64,000 bases of DNA. Origin: Doryteuthis pealeii. Lineage: Eukaryota > Mollusca > Cephalopoda > Myopsida > Loliginidae. A program made the position numbers and the translations under genes. Location of the stretch: assembly GCA_023376005.1 (NCBI GenBank), contig CM042142.1:54115994-54179993 (forward strand), in the 5' to 3' direction. The notes under the pieces are model-generated. The model made no database searches. It worked only from the letters and a program-made list of their open reading frames with translations, and was not told the origin of the DNA. Below are positions 22,434 through 32,334 of this stretch, in pieces. Position 1 is the first letter of the stretch. Each line of letters begins with the position of its first letter.

Positions 22434-22470
<37 letters not shown>

Positions 22471-22484
22471 TATTATATAGTAAT
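22434..22484. repeat. (TA)n tail present only in copy A
   Basis: The tract directly follows the SINE. In block B the SINE joins straight to GTAATACAGGTACAAG. Confidence 0.9.
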
Positions 22485-22498
22485 ACAGGTACAAGTGA

Positions 22499-22536
22499 TA
22501 ACCTACTCGAGTTTCACCATAAGGATCTTCAGGTTA
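22499..22536 (-). ncRNA. Hammerhead-like motif, family iii
   Basis: Minus-strand order: TAAC, core CTGAAGA, helix II region TCC-TTAT-GGT, GAA, palindrome ACTCGAGT, cleavage nucleotide A, GGTTA. All core positions match. Helix I appears to have lost one C: TAACC would pair fully with GGTTA, and the B copy has that extra C. The first helix II pair is T-T, which is unfavourable. Probably a decayed or atypical hammerhead. Confidence 0.5.
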
Positions 22537-22957
22537 ATCCCTGGATTAATCAAGATATTGATTAATTGCAGTCGATTACACGTGTGTGTCTTTCGCCATA
22601 AACGGTTCGTTATGGATCTATTAAGCATTTTTTATTCATTATATCGCTGTCTTTACTTTTCTGAATTTTGGATCAACTAACCATTGTGACCATAATTCAC
22701 GGTAAGTCACCTTTTACAATATATATATATATAATATATATATATAATTATATATATATATATATATATAGAAAGTCTTCCACCATTTGACTTTTTGGCG
22801 ATGTGACAACATTATTGTGTCACATAAAAATGTATAGAAGAGAAAATAAAAATAGAAAGATCATGTTGCGCCTATATTCCAAGTGAAATATCCTTATGCT
22901 GCATAACGGGTTAGATTGAAAGGAGTTGGGGGCAATAGTAATCATTCTACACTTATC
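22537..22957. other. Spacer with TA microsatellites
   Basis: TA runs between 22720 and 22770. The segment TTAATCAAGATATTGATTAA at 22546-22565 is also seen, diverged, at 28129-28153. This links it to the same element as the adjacent hammerhead-like motif. Confidence 0.5.
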
Positions 22958-22965
22958 TTCTAACT

Positions 22966-23287
22966 CAGGGGTCACCAAACTACGGCCCGCGGGCTGGATC
23001 CGGTCCGCGAAGGCATTTTATCTGGCCCACCGACGGTACTTAAATTTGTTTGTTAAAACGTACGAACGCGAGACGTTCTGATACCATTTAGATTTAAATA
23101 TGTTAAGCTTACTAAATCTTCAAGAACTTCACTACTGTAGGTAGGTTACAAAATTTTATGCATGAGAGCATTCCACTTGTCACTTATGCGATCCCGAATT
23201 TTCACTTGTTAGAATAATAATGTGGCCCGCGCTCGTTATTTTTTCAATTATCCGGCCCACCGGGGAAAAAAAATTTGGTGATCCCTG
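22966..23287. mobile_element. hAT-type non-autonomous element (MITE)
   Basis: Ends are CAGGGGTCACCAAACT and, inverted, TTTGGTGATCCCTG. It is flanked by a perfect 8-bp target-site duplication TTCTAACT (22958-22965 and 23288-23295). The CAGGGGT-type terminus, 8-bp duplication and the internal GGCCCGCGGGC motif are established hAT features. It is 322 bp long and has no transposase. The copy at 58079-58342 keeps the same ends and TSD but has internal deletions. Confidence 0.92.
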
Positions 23288-23295
23288 TTCTAACT

Positions 23296-24068
23296 GATCA
23301 ACTATTTTCTTGGTTGGATCTAGTCTTAGGGCTCTTCTATTCTGGATCGGAGTAGCTGGGTCTGTGTCCGTTTGTGGATCTGTTGTTGGACTAGATGGCT
23401 TTCTCGCTGTCTTCGAGTAGTCTGAAACTACTTGGGTTATTTGTCTTGTGTCCTTGATAGCTCTTAATAATAAAGACAAGATGTTCTTTTTTTTCTGAGC
23501 TCATTTATTTTATCCCCAAGTAAAAATGCCTTTGGAGAACAGACGTATTGGGTCTGCTCTCTTCTAACAGCCCAGACTGCCAATTCTTCACTCTCTTTCT
23601 TTTCCACTCCTCGCCTGTTGGTATCAATGGACCAATCAGAGATCGACAGGTAGCCTTTCATTCGTCATCCCCAAAATTCTGGTAACTAACTTTCCACTCT
23701 AATCTACAGTTTTTGGTTTTTCCGTCTCATTATTTTACACTTACATTGAAAATCAGCTTCCGAAATCCTAGCTTATCTATCTAGATCGGATTCTTTTCAG
23801 CAACAGTCTTTAATACTCATTATTAATTGGCCTTGTGCTGAACTCAGACATAATCAATGAATTTTTAAAAAAATAAATGACATACCTTGTGGCATATTAT
23901 CTCGGCAGGTTTATGTTCCAGGTTTTCTAATACAGATTTTAAAGGATATCTGGAAAATTAGTGTAACATGACTTTTATTCTAATCACTCCCCTTGTCCCT
24001 TTGTCTTACTTGGAAAATGATTTATGCTGCATCAGCATGTTTATTAGCTCATCTGATTATTATACATA
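23296..24068. other. Spacer, no gene supported
   Basis: Two minus-strand frames (23180-23479, 99 codons; 23464-23661, 65 codons) lie here. The first starts inside the hAT element and the region has frame-shifting indels in block B, so I do not call genes. Confidence 0.5.
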
Positions 24069-24331
24069 TTTATCAACCAACTCCTCCGTACGAGTAGGAT
24101 GTGACAGAAAATCAATTTTTTAAAGCGGTGTTTAATAGGTCTGAATTCAGAATTTTCTTTCTCCTAGACTGGTTGCTTAACCAAGGTTAAAGAGCCCTGT
24201 CAGCCCTATTATTTATCCATAGCTGGAGGAATAATAGTTGGATTCATATCTTTCCAATGGTATTAATGGCGCTTATGGTGAAATTGTCTTACAGAGTTCA
24301 TTTTCTATGATAACATTACACAGGCGCCTCT
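24069..24331 (-). mobile_element. tRNA-derived SINE, family 2
   Basis: The minus-strand copy starts with the 3' end (CCTCCGTACGAGTAGGATG) and reaches the head near AGGCGCCTCT. The head is diverged. Copy B is 59172-59428. Confidence 0.75.
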
Positions 24332-24955
24332 GATTATTATAAGTAATAAATTGAAAGAGAGTGAATCAAGATAAAGAAAAGTCGGGGAGGGGGTGTTTCA
24401 AGTAAGAATTTTTTACCCAGGGCTCGAACACGGGATCCTGGTGTCGGCAGAAAATCTGCATGTCTCTATTTCTGTCGCGGGGGGCAGATATCTTTATAGT
24501 TCAGTCTGAGTTACATAGCACAAGCTTCGAATATGTTTACCCTTTGGCCTTTTTTGACTCCTAGAGATTTCTAATTCCATTTCCAGAGATATATCCTATG
24601 TACAGTAGTTGGAATAAAGGAAGGGGGTCATTGACGAGGAAGAAAGCGCCGGGGAGCAGCTTCGGGAGATAGCGCCAAATCGCTCTAAACGCCAAAAAGC
24701 CTCATAGAGTGTGCAGTTTTCACTCTAGATCAGAAAAAAATATTTCAACCTGAAATAATGACCGGATCTGTTTGATAATACTCAATGGATGACATTTTAT
24801 CCTTCCTGAGAGAAATAGAAATAAAGTAATCGAAAATCATGAAGTCAGATAGATATAAAAGTGAGGGATCCGCGAAAAAAATACACCCTTATAAGAAAAC
24901 TTGAGTACCAAATTTTATTCACAGTTTTTTTCTTGGTTTTCTTTTGCATTAGATA
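24332..24955. other. Spacer with weak tRNA-like fragment
   Basis: A minus-strand B-box-like segment lies near 24421-24435 (GGGCTCGAACACGGG on plus). Otherwise no structure and no gene. Confidence 0.4.
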
Positions 24956-25275
24956 AACCCACAGGGGTTATAATAAGTACCATTAACAAACCAATCCGAA
25001 CACATAACCAAATAAAGTTAATGAAAATTATTTATACAAATTTGAAGATATTAAGAACTTGAAACATGGAAACTTTTATCAAAATGAATTATTTCAGCAT
25101 TATATGACCCAAAAAGGGTTGATATGCCATAAAACAAACAAACCAAATCAAATGAAGTTAATGAAAATTATTTATACCAATTTGAAGATATTAAGAACAG
25201 GAAACACACAAACTTTTATCAAAATAACTTTTTCGTCATTAAATTACCCGGAAAAGAGTTGATATGCCGTTTAAA
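24955..25275. repeat. Tandem remnants of the GGCAT-TIR terminus
   Basis: The segment AAAGTTAATGAAAATTATTT occurs twice about 130 bp apart (25014 and 25155). Each is preceded or followed by TIR-like GTTGATATGCCATAAAAC or GTTGATATGCCGTTTAAA. These look like duplicated right ends of the TIR family. Confidence 0.55.
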
Positions 25276-25734
25276 TAACAAAATCAGATTTGCGTTGATA
25301 TAACATTGAAATATATTGCCTAACTTTGCCTCTATACTCGTGAACTATGAATGCGAAATCGATAAGGTGAAGCTTCAAAGAATCTGAATCGGTATTTATC
25401 GAAATCAATGGAGGGGTCGCAGGCTGAACTCTTACGCCCCCATTCCGAATACGACGGTGGCATGCCACTGCTTGTTTCACATACACAACGCATGTACAAC
25501 ACAAGGTAGAGGCCTCAATAAATATATCGATACTGAAGGTCGTATTTTTACCAACACAAAAATGAACAATGAATTAATGTTTCTTTAAAATAGTCCCTTT
25601 GGTATGCAATCAATTACACTTATTCAGTGAGTTTTTTTCATTGGTCGAAGCATCTTGTGAACCTTCTCTTTTGATATGGTGTGAAGTTTTACTGTTATAG
25701 TTTTTAAAAGGTCCTCATAGCCTCAAAGTGTCCT

Positions 25735-25955
25735 GAGGATGGCATTAAACTGCATCTAATGGTAAGTTTTTAATTCTGGAATACCTGTCCATTGCCATGC
25801 GCTCCAGGTCCACCCTGATTCGGAGTGGTAGTACCTTTAGGTTAAATAGATAGAAAATGTTTAAAAATTTGAATACCCATATTGAAATAAACAAATGTCT
25901 TTCGGCATTAAAAAACCCAACTATGGTTGAATGCCGTAAAATTCCACCAACCAAC
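25735..25955 (+). mobile_element. TIR element right-end fragment
   Basis: The subterminal arm (GCATCTAATGGTAAGTTTTT, TCCACCCTGATTCGGAGTGG) runs to the right terminus ATGCCGTAAAATTCCACC. No left terminus is found. Copy B is at 60625-60843. Confidence 0.65.
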
Positions 25956-26507
25956 CAGTTTTAAACTAAGCTTTTGTACATTACAGGACCATTCTAATCT
26001 TTTGGTTTTTTTTTATGCAGGGCTCACATGAGACAGAATGAAGATTTTGAAGATTGTGTTGCGTCAAATCTCCAAATCAATCTCGGTCTTATAGCTCGTC
26101 AAGGCAACTATTTTTATTGTAATTTTATAGTCATGGACAATCTGGCGTATCTTTTCTCCATCTTAATACAGAGATATCCGCATTCAACAAATATTGTTTC
26201 TGAAAGCGAGAGAGAGAGAAGAGTAAAGTACATTCATGCTCACTTGCTAATTCTATTCATGACCCATAAATTCACACAGGATCCACACGAAGATGAAATC
26301 CGCTCAGGATGCGCTCGCCGCTCGCTCGCTCGCGTCGCCTCATAGCAGTAAGATCGGCATAGTGTACGCATCGCCATATTATTGTTTTTTTTCGTTATCT
26401 TCTTTTCTCGCCCCAGTTTTCTTTTTAGGCAACCATTTCTTTTTTTCTTTTTAATTAATTTTTCTAATTTCTCGTATCTTTTTTTTTATATAAATTTTAT
26501 AGTTTTA

Positions 26508-26515
<8 letters not shown>
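25956..26515. other. Spacer; weak open frame and (CTCG)n
   Basis: A 105-codon plus frame at 26028-26345 follows a pyrimidine-rich ATGCAG that looks like a splice acceptor. Copy B (from about 60905) has several frame-breaking indels, so coding is not supported. A CGCT repeat at 26309-26334 is longer in block B (61188-61219). Confidence 0.5.
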
Positions 26516-26568
<53 letters not shown>

Positions 26569-26586
26569 CTTCTCTCTCTCTCTCTC
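26516..26586. repeat. (CT)n microsatellite
   Basis: About 70 bases of CT with two interruptions. Confidence 0.95.
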
Positions 26587-26792
26587 AGCTTTTGATTTAT
26601 TAATTCTCTGATAATATTTTTCTTTTTCTTTTGTTCTTCCTTCCTCCCTTGATTTTCTTTGTTTTAACTCCCATCATTTGTACCTTCCTGTCTTCATTAA
26701 GCCGAATCTCTAATTAATAAAGAAGCCAGACATTAAATTTAAGGTTTCAAAGATTACTACCTGGCGCTTTCATCTTGCCCTGTAGATTGCTG

Positions 26793-27420
26793 GTTAGTTG
26801 GATTTTACGGCATGTCAATCCTTATTGGTTATTTAGATGCCGAAGACGTTCAATTAGGTTTTAAAACTCAGTTTTCTTTAACTCGTTTTTTTTAAACACA
26901 TTTTTTAAATTTAGTTTTTGATCAATTTAACCCCATAGGAAGGGACACTAGTAGGTATACCTCTCCGATCGTATGGACCTCGGAGTAATGGTGATAATGG
27001 GGTACTCCATCTCCAACAGCCTCCAGAATTGGAACTTCACTATTTTCTCACAAAGCACAATCTTATACCTAGTATTTGTTTGATTGTAATGTTCTACAAG
27101 AATGAGATTCTGGCCAGTTTTTTTAATTCCGTACACAATTCCCAGTGGTCACCTTTCTCCCTCAGTTGTATCTAGTCTTGCATTCCTTCTGTGCCACTTA
27201 GTGAGGTTCCAATTCTGGAGCTCTTGGAAGAGTTGACTACTTCTTCATTGCCATTACACCCAGGTCCACTCTGATCCAGACTGATGATACCTGTCCGATC
27301 TATGTATTAAATAGATCAAACATGAATTTTAGATTTAATTCTGAATACCCAACACTGAATAAAACAATCGTTTTCAGTTTATATATCTCAACAAGGATTG
27401 ACATGCCGTAGAATCCAACC
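26793..27420 (+). mobile_element. TIR element with long subterminal inverted arms
   Basis: Left end TTGGATTTTACGGCATGTCA and right end TTGACATGCCGTAGAATCCA are almost perfectly inverted. Inside, the left arm (GGTACTCCATCTCC ... CCAGAATTGGAACTTCAC) and right arm (GTGAGGTTCCAATTCTGGAG ... CATTGCCATTACACC) are also inverted. The terminal inverted repeats therefore extend over roughly 200 bp around a short centre. There is no coding capacity. Copy B is 61655-62320. Confidence 0.8.
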
Positions 27421-27600
27421 TATTGTCCCAGTTTATTGGATTTGCATGTTATGTAATTAACTGTTTCATCGCTGTCATCACATAACCTATACAAACAAGT
27501 CTTCGCTCTCCTATATAAGGGATGGAGCACTATATGGCGGTCTATACATACATAGGGATGTGTGTATTAAAAACAGTTAAAATCCCCTTCGCATTCTGTA

Positions 27601-27745
27601 AGTGACTATAGCCTAGCGGTTAAGGTGTCTGACTGATGCTGAACCGATTGGATTTCAATCCCGGCTGTAGGTAGTTTACAAATGTCTAGCCACACTGAAG
27701 AGACTTAATAAGTCGGAACACGTCTGTGGATGACTATATAATGTG
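27601..27745 (+). mobile_element. tRNA-headed SINE family 3 carrying a hammerhead
   Basis: The A box region TAGCCTAGCGGTTAAGG is near 27609-27625 and the B box GGATTTCAATCC at 27650-27661. A short linker ends in TCTAGCCACA, then comes the hammerhead (27690-27729), then CTATATAATGTGTG as tail. The copy in block B (62496-62640) and the minus-strand copy at 2670-2795 show the same order, so ribozyme and head belong to one element. Schistosome Sm-alpha SINE-like elements with hammerheads are the closest known precedent. Confidence 0.75.
27690..27729 (+). ncRNA. Hammerhead, probably inactivated copy
   Basis: Helix I CCACA/TGTGG, core CTGAAGA and helix II GACTT-AAT-AAGTC are intact. The GAAA strand reads GGAA (A13 changed to G). 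Helix III reads ACAC-GT followed by C, having lost two bases relative to ACACGTGT in block B. Either change should strongly impair cleavage by established hammerhead biochemistry. Confidence 0.7.
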
Positions 27746-27793
27746 TGTGTGTGTGTGTGCGTGAAGAAAAAGTTGAAGTGAATCCGACAGTAT

Positions 27794-27883
27794 GTAATAT
27801 TGTAAAAAATTGAAAAAAAAAAACAGTTTATAAACATTATTCGTTTTAATAAACTAGTATTTTTCAATTTTTTACCATATTAC
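27794..27883. repeat. AT-rich inverted repeat
   Basis: Arms at 27794-27821 (GTAATATTGTAAAAAATTGA) and 27857-27883 (TCAATTTTTTACCATATTAC) are near reverse complements with a loop of about 35 bases. It lies directly 3' of the ribozyme SINE and is conserved at 62680-62751. Confidence 0.75.
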
Positions 27884-28077
27884 ACAACACTACAACCACA
27901 CACATTATATATATATATAGTAATATATTATATATATAATATTATATTAATACCGACTCCCCGAGGAATAGGGCATCGACCGCCGATACAATTATCACCG
28001 AATAAGTTGGGTTTATAAAGAATATAAAAGTGCTCAATACGTTATTAGAGCGGATTTAGTAGAAAGAAATAGATGGA

Positions 28078-28118
28078 TAACCTACTTAATTTTCACCAAA
28101 AATTGATCATTGGGTTTA
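28078..28118 (-). ncRNA. Hammerhead-like motif, family iii, degenerate
   Basis: The minus strand reads AACC, CAATGA (core damaged), TCA...GGT, GAAAATTAAGT, A, GGTTATCC. It aligns to 62941-62980, where the helix III palindrome ACTTAAGT is complete. Confidence 0.4.
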
Positions 28119-28330
28119 ATCGTAATGAATTAATCAAAATAATTGATTAATTAAGGACAACCGCGGTAGTGAATAATACAATTGTAGCCTCGAACAAAAA
28201 AAATTACGAGTCTTACTGAATGTAACGAACAAGGAACACATTGAATCTTTTTTATTCAACCTTTTCTTGTTTCTTTGTAAAGAATTTTATATGGGTATTA
28301 AGGGAAGTGTAAAAACGTTATGAGTGTTAA

Positions 28331-28376
28331 GGGTTGGTTGGTTGGATTTTACGGCATGTCAATCCTTTTTCTTTGA
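28331..28376 (+). mobile_element. Left terminus of TIR element, interrupted
   Basis: GGTTGGTTGGATTTTACGGC and ATGTCAATCC match the left end seen at 26793. The rest of this element resumes at about 28872, after a nested foldback element. Confidence 0.7.
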
Positions 28377-28378
28377 AT

Positions 28379-28868
28379 TTTTGAAATGAGGTTTGAATTT
28401 CTATTATTTGGATTATTCGGACTATTGTCCTCATCGTAATTGTTATATACACAACGTCTCGATTGATGTGCTTCCCCGGCCTTATTCAGGTGTTTGTTGT
28501 CGGAACCTTCTTGAACTCCAGTTCAGTTGGATACATGGAGCAATGGATATTGTTGTAGGATTAATACAGTTCTAAGTGACAATCATCTCTAGGCTGTAGG
28601 TTCAATCCTGGCCAAGGGCGATAGTAACATAAAGTACTTAACACAGCTCAACACTTGTACCCGGCCATAGTTAACGGAACGAGAACTGTCTACCCCAGTG
28701 GATTGAATAAAGGGTTCGATTCGAATGTTCTGTGAAGGCTCTCGATTAAGACAAGCAGGTTCCCGGATTCGACAAGAAATACCTGAAGAAGGCCGGAGGG
28801 CACATCAGCCGAAATGTTGTGTAAATAACAATGAAGATGGGGACAATAATCCAAATGATACATGTCTA
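28379..28868. mobile_element. Foldback element nested in TIR element
   Basis: Arms of about 70-80 bp are inverted. The left arm has TTGGATTATT, TTGTCCTCATCG, GATGTGCTTCCCCGGCC. The right arm has GAAGAAGGCCGGAGGGCACA, GATGGGGACAATAATCCAAA. A second copy occupies 32335-32805, and block B carries this one at 63245-63712. The inner part includes a B-box-like GGTTCAATCCTGG near 28590. Confidence 0.7.
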
Positions 28869-28869
28869 C

Positions 28870-29405
28870 ACTTGTTGGGTTATTTTATTCATATTTGATG
28901 GTTACTGAAAATTTTTCAAAGTCAATTTTTTAAACACATTTCTCTTAGCTCATTTTCTTCCATTTTTTACTTCTCATTATTTAACATTTAAGCCAGAGAT
29001 GGGACCCTCACAGGTACTGCCACTCTGGGTCAGGGTGGACCTGGGAGTATTAACGACGGGATACTCCACACTCCCTAGAGCTCCAGAATTGGAAATTCAC
29101 CATGAGATGCAATTTAACGTCATGCCCAGGGCACTAAGACACAAGCCACCACTTCTAACACATATATGACAGAGGGTTGGGCTTGCCATAAGACCAATAG
29201 GATCGGGACAATCATATAGGTGCTAGAGTTTGATATGACCAACCGATTGGTCGGAGTGGGCCTCTTCGTCCGCCCGTCTAGCCTAAAGTTAGGGCCAGCA
29301 AGGTGTCATGTCATGTACTGCTCAGCTATCAGGATTCAGGGCCACATTGGCGTGATTTTACCCCTCTGCAGAGGTGCAATCGGTATATTTTTCAGTACCA
29401 GCCGA
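28870..29405 (+). mobile_element. TIR element, continuation with GC-rich core
   Basis: Picks up at TTGTTGGGTTATTTTATTCA, then GATGGGACCCTCACAGGTAC, CATGCCCAGGGCACTAAG and CCTCTGCAGAGGTGCAATCG. It ends without a recognisable right terminus. Block B is cut off by the window end inside this element. Confidence 0.7.
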
Positions 29406-29529
29406 CAGTCTGGTCCTAGACCTTTGTGACATTAGCCTAAATTTAATCTCTTCGGCTTAATCTTGATCTTCGCACCGGTAAACCGGGGTGGGGATAAGAT
29501 TACCACTAGTATAACCGTCCTATTGAGGT

Positions 29530-29823
29530 CAGTCAGTCAGTATACTGTTGGGATGGACAACAGCAACTGACTAAGCACAACTGAACTAGTGCCCAAGATA
29601 GCTGGTACTTATGGGACTAAAGAATAGTCCATTCATGTATTTGGGTGATCCCATTCCTTAGATCCTGATTGGCTGCTTGGTTTCTATGATGTTATGAGGC
29701 TTCATAAATACTCTGGCATTCTGTAGTAAGATGTAGCAAGGTTAGATCTGTATTGAGTTACAGCTACTTGTTGCATTGTCTTACCAATTCGACGGTAATT
29801 GGAACTTAGTATGATTATTCTAC
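29530..29823 (+). repeat. Dispersed 290-bp repeat (R290), copy 1
   Basis: Starts at CAGTCAGTATACTGTTGG and ends at TTCGACGGTAATTGGAACTT. It shares AACAGCAACTGACTAAGCAC and CCTGATTGGCTGCTTGGTTT with copies at 29856-30143, 33046-33334 and, inverted, 32399-32687. There are no terminal inverted repeats or Pol III boxes that I can see; the class is unknown. Confidence 0.8.
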
Positions 29824-29855
29824 ATGCCCCTTGTTTACTAAGGATCATTATTATT

Positions 29856-30143
29856 GAGTCAGTCAGTCTACTGTTGGTTTGAACAACAGCAACTGGCTAA
29901 GCACAACTGAAGCAGTGTCCAAGGCAGTTGGTATTTATGGAAATCAAGAATAGTCCATTCATGTATTTGGGTGATTCCATACCTTGAGTTCTGATTGGCT
30001 GCTTGGTTTCTATGATATTGTGGAGTTTCATAAATAACCTGTCATTCTGCAGTAGTATTGAAGCAAGGCAGGTTCGTATTAAGTTACGACTGCTTGTTGT
30101 GTCTTACCAATTCGACGGTAATTGGAACTTAGCTTGATTATTC
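29856..30143 (+). repeat. R290 copy 2, in tandem with copy 1
   Basis: Same boundaries as copy 1 and separated from it by only about 30 bp. The two are clearly diverged, with an estimated many substitutions. Confidence 0.8.
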
Positions 30144-30161
30144 TATAATTATTTGTTATCT

Positions 30162-30690
30162 TACACCAACAAATGATTATTAATAAATAAAAACAGTTAC
30201 TTGAAACCATAAAATTATCAGTGACAATCCATAATATTGAGTGCAAATTATTTGTATTAGATATTATAGAATTGTATACAAAAACTCTTAAGAAATAACT
30301 GCACGAATGTCAATATGAATGTACAATGATCGTGATTACCTAACTGTGAAGTATAAAATAACTCTAGACAGTTTGACATGCCATTAAAATAAATCAATTG
30401 GACTTAAGGGTTGTTACTTACAACTATCTGGTGTAAACAAATGATTATTATTCAATAGAAATAAATACGTGAAGCCATTCAATTATTAGTATTAGATAGG
30501 AATACTTGAAACCATACAAGTGTGTGGAACTTATCAAGCATTCCTATATAATAAAAATGTAACCGTGTGCATAAAAAAAACTTGAACTACACAAAAAATG
30601 CACAATGAACGCAATTCCCTAACCTCTAGACATAAAATAACTTTATACTGATTGACAAGCTGTTAAAATCAATCTAGTTGCATTATAAGT
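30162..30690 (+). repeat. Two diverged tandem copies of an AT-rich 250-bp unit
   Basis: Units at about 30162-30420 and 30436-30690 both begin ACAAATGATTATTA and contain a TGAAACCAT-type segment, a (T)GCACAATGAACG-like segment, an ATAAAATAACT segment and a terminal TTGACA-GCC/CTGTTAAAAT. A partial minus-strand relative lies at about 35300-35430 (GTCTAGTGTTATTTTGTGCC). Confidence 0.6.
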
Positions 30691-31085
30691 TCAGGTTGAT
30701 AAAATACAGAAAATTTCCTTGATATCGACAAGGAAAATACAATAGTCATTTCATATTTTCCTGTTGATTTTTTCCGGTGCTTTAGTTATTTACTAAGCTT
30801 AGCTTAGTTTTTCAAAAAGGCGGAAGTATGGAGCAACCAAAGGGAATTGTGACGTCGGTGGAGACGCAATTTCGGTTACAGACAGGTATAATCTCCATTA
30901 TAATAAGAGATGAAATAAGACAAGAATAAGATTTAAAGCATGTTTGTTTGTTTGTTGTTTTTCTTTTTTTTTTTTTTTGGTTTTTTTTTCGGTAGAATTA
31001 AAAAAGAATTATTTGGATAATGCTATTGAAGAAGGTGGTTAAGAACTTGGGTTTAAAATCTCAGCATCAAATAGTTCAGCATCTC
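30691..31085. other. AT-rich spacer, no gene
   Basis: Poly-T at 30962-30988; nothing else recognised. Confidence 0.5.
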
Positions 31086-31466
31086 AGTTCTTGTCTTGCA
31101 TAATAGCCACGTAAAGATTCTTGCACTTCTCTTAATCACGTAAAGATTCTGCACTTTCTCTAGCCACGTAAAATTCTTTGCACTTCTCTTAATAGCCACG
31201 TAAAGAATCTCTTGACTTGCACTTCTCTTAATAGCCACGTAAAGAGCATTTCTTGCACTTCTCTTAATAGCCACATGCCACGTAAAATTCTTTAGCCACT
31301 TCTCTTAATAGCCACGTAAAGATTTTTGCACTCTCTTAATAGCCACGTTTGCACTTCTCTTAATAGCCACGTAAAGCATTCTTAATGCACTTCTCTTAAT
31401 AGCCACGTAAAGATTTTGCACTTCTCTTAATAGCCACGTAAAGATTCTTGCACTTCTCTTAATACC
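31086..31466 (+). repeat. 32-bp minisatellite, about 11 units
   Basis: The unit is GCACTTCTCTTAATAGCCAC followed by GTAAAGATTCTT. Individual units vary from about 22 to 45 bp through small indels. Minus-strand frames (31053-31274 and 31305-31607) translate it as repeated VAIKRSAR, but there is no start context or flanking domain, so I do not call a protein. It abuts a TIR-element fragment on the right. Not seen elsewhere in the window. Confidence 0.85.
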
Positions 31467-31632
31467 CTCGCCCTTTTGATCGGGACATAAGAATACACCG
31501 ACTGCACCTTTGTAGAGGGTAATATCCCACAAATGGGGGCCACCTGTTGGCCGTGGGTGGCGACACTTGGGATCCTGGTGGCTGAATGCTTCTGGGAATA
31601 CAAGCAACGTATTCTAACCCCTGCCGACAACT
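31467..31632 (-). mobile_element. GC-rich core fragment of TIR element
   Basis: Contains ACCGACTGCACCTTTGTAGA, GGCCACCTGTTGGCCGTGGG and TAACCCCTGCCGACA. These are the reverse complement of the core seen at 21780-21870. Both termini are missing. Confidence 0.65.
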
Positions 31633-32160
31633 AAAGAAATATCAATTACGAAGAATATATTTTCAAATATGGAAGATGAAAACAAGAAATTTATCAAATA
31701 TTTTTCCGAAAAAAAATCTGATAGGAAAACTCCACCTCAATAAATCTAATGGAATCTCATCTTCCAATGTCACGCATGCGCGTAATTACGGGAATTTGAT
31801 ATACCTATTCCCTGGTGTATGCGTAAGCTTGCTGTGCTGTTGTATGTTTGTGATATTACTGAAATTGTGGGACAGAAGAAGGGGAAAGAGTGAGTTAAAG
31901 GGAGAGTGAAAGCGAATTAATGAGAGAGTTAAAGATAGAGAGAGAGAGAGAGCGATAGTTAAAATGTCATGAACTATCGACTCTGACATTTTCATTGATA
32001 GATTTTTTTTTTTTTTTTTTTTTTTTGGTTGATTTTTTTAAAAACCATTTTTTTCTTCTTTTTTTTTAAGTGAGGGTTAGGGGCTGGAATATGCGGTAAG
32101 AACGAAATGCTTGTTTATTTCAAACAAATCAAATATCATACACGACGTTTTTACTAGGAC
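31633..32160. other. AT-rich spacer, no gene
   Basis: Short GA run at 31933-31956 and T run at 32007-32027. Confidence 0.5.
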
Positions 32161-32162
32161 AC

Positions 32163-32310
32163 CTCGCCGTGGTGTAGTGGTTAACGAGCTTGTGTGTCGT
32201 AAGTTCGATCACCTGTGGCTTTTGTGTCAACTAGGTTTAACCTAATAAATACATTGGGGAACCTTGTCATCGGGTAATGGTTGACGAGCTCGCTTAGCCA
32301 ACTCTTACTA
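32163..32310 (+). other. tRNA-like heads, unassigned
   Basis: TCGCCGTGGTGTAGTGGTTA (A-box-like) is followed by AAGTTCGATCACC (B-box-like) about 32 bases later. A second weaker A-box-like stretch, GTCATCGGGTAATGGTTGAC, lies near 32268. Probably a SINE fragment; no acceptor stem is visible. Confidence 0.4.
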
Positions 32311-32334
32311 CTGTTTGTCTGAATTCTTGCGATG

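Larger units (their letters stand above)
7119..29147 (+). repeat. Large direct duplication, copy A
   Basis: The order of elements from about 7119 to 29147 is reproduced from about 44085 to 64000. Anchor pairs include 8450/45432, 9302/46281, 11161/47941, 17423/53202, 20521/55764, 22966/58079 and 28379/63245. Copy A is about 2 kb longer, mainly through longer minisatellites and one extra SINE. The homology probably continues beyond the window, because copy B is still matching at base 64000. Confidence 0.95.

Noticed and set aside
26028..26345. 105-codon frame after a splice-acceptor-like ATGCAG
   Set aside because: The corresponding region of block B (about 60905-61220) contains several indels that break the frame, and no protein family is recognisable.
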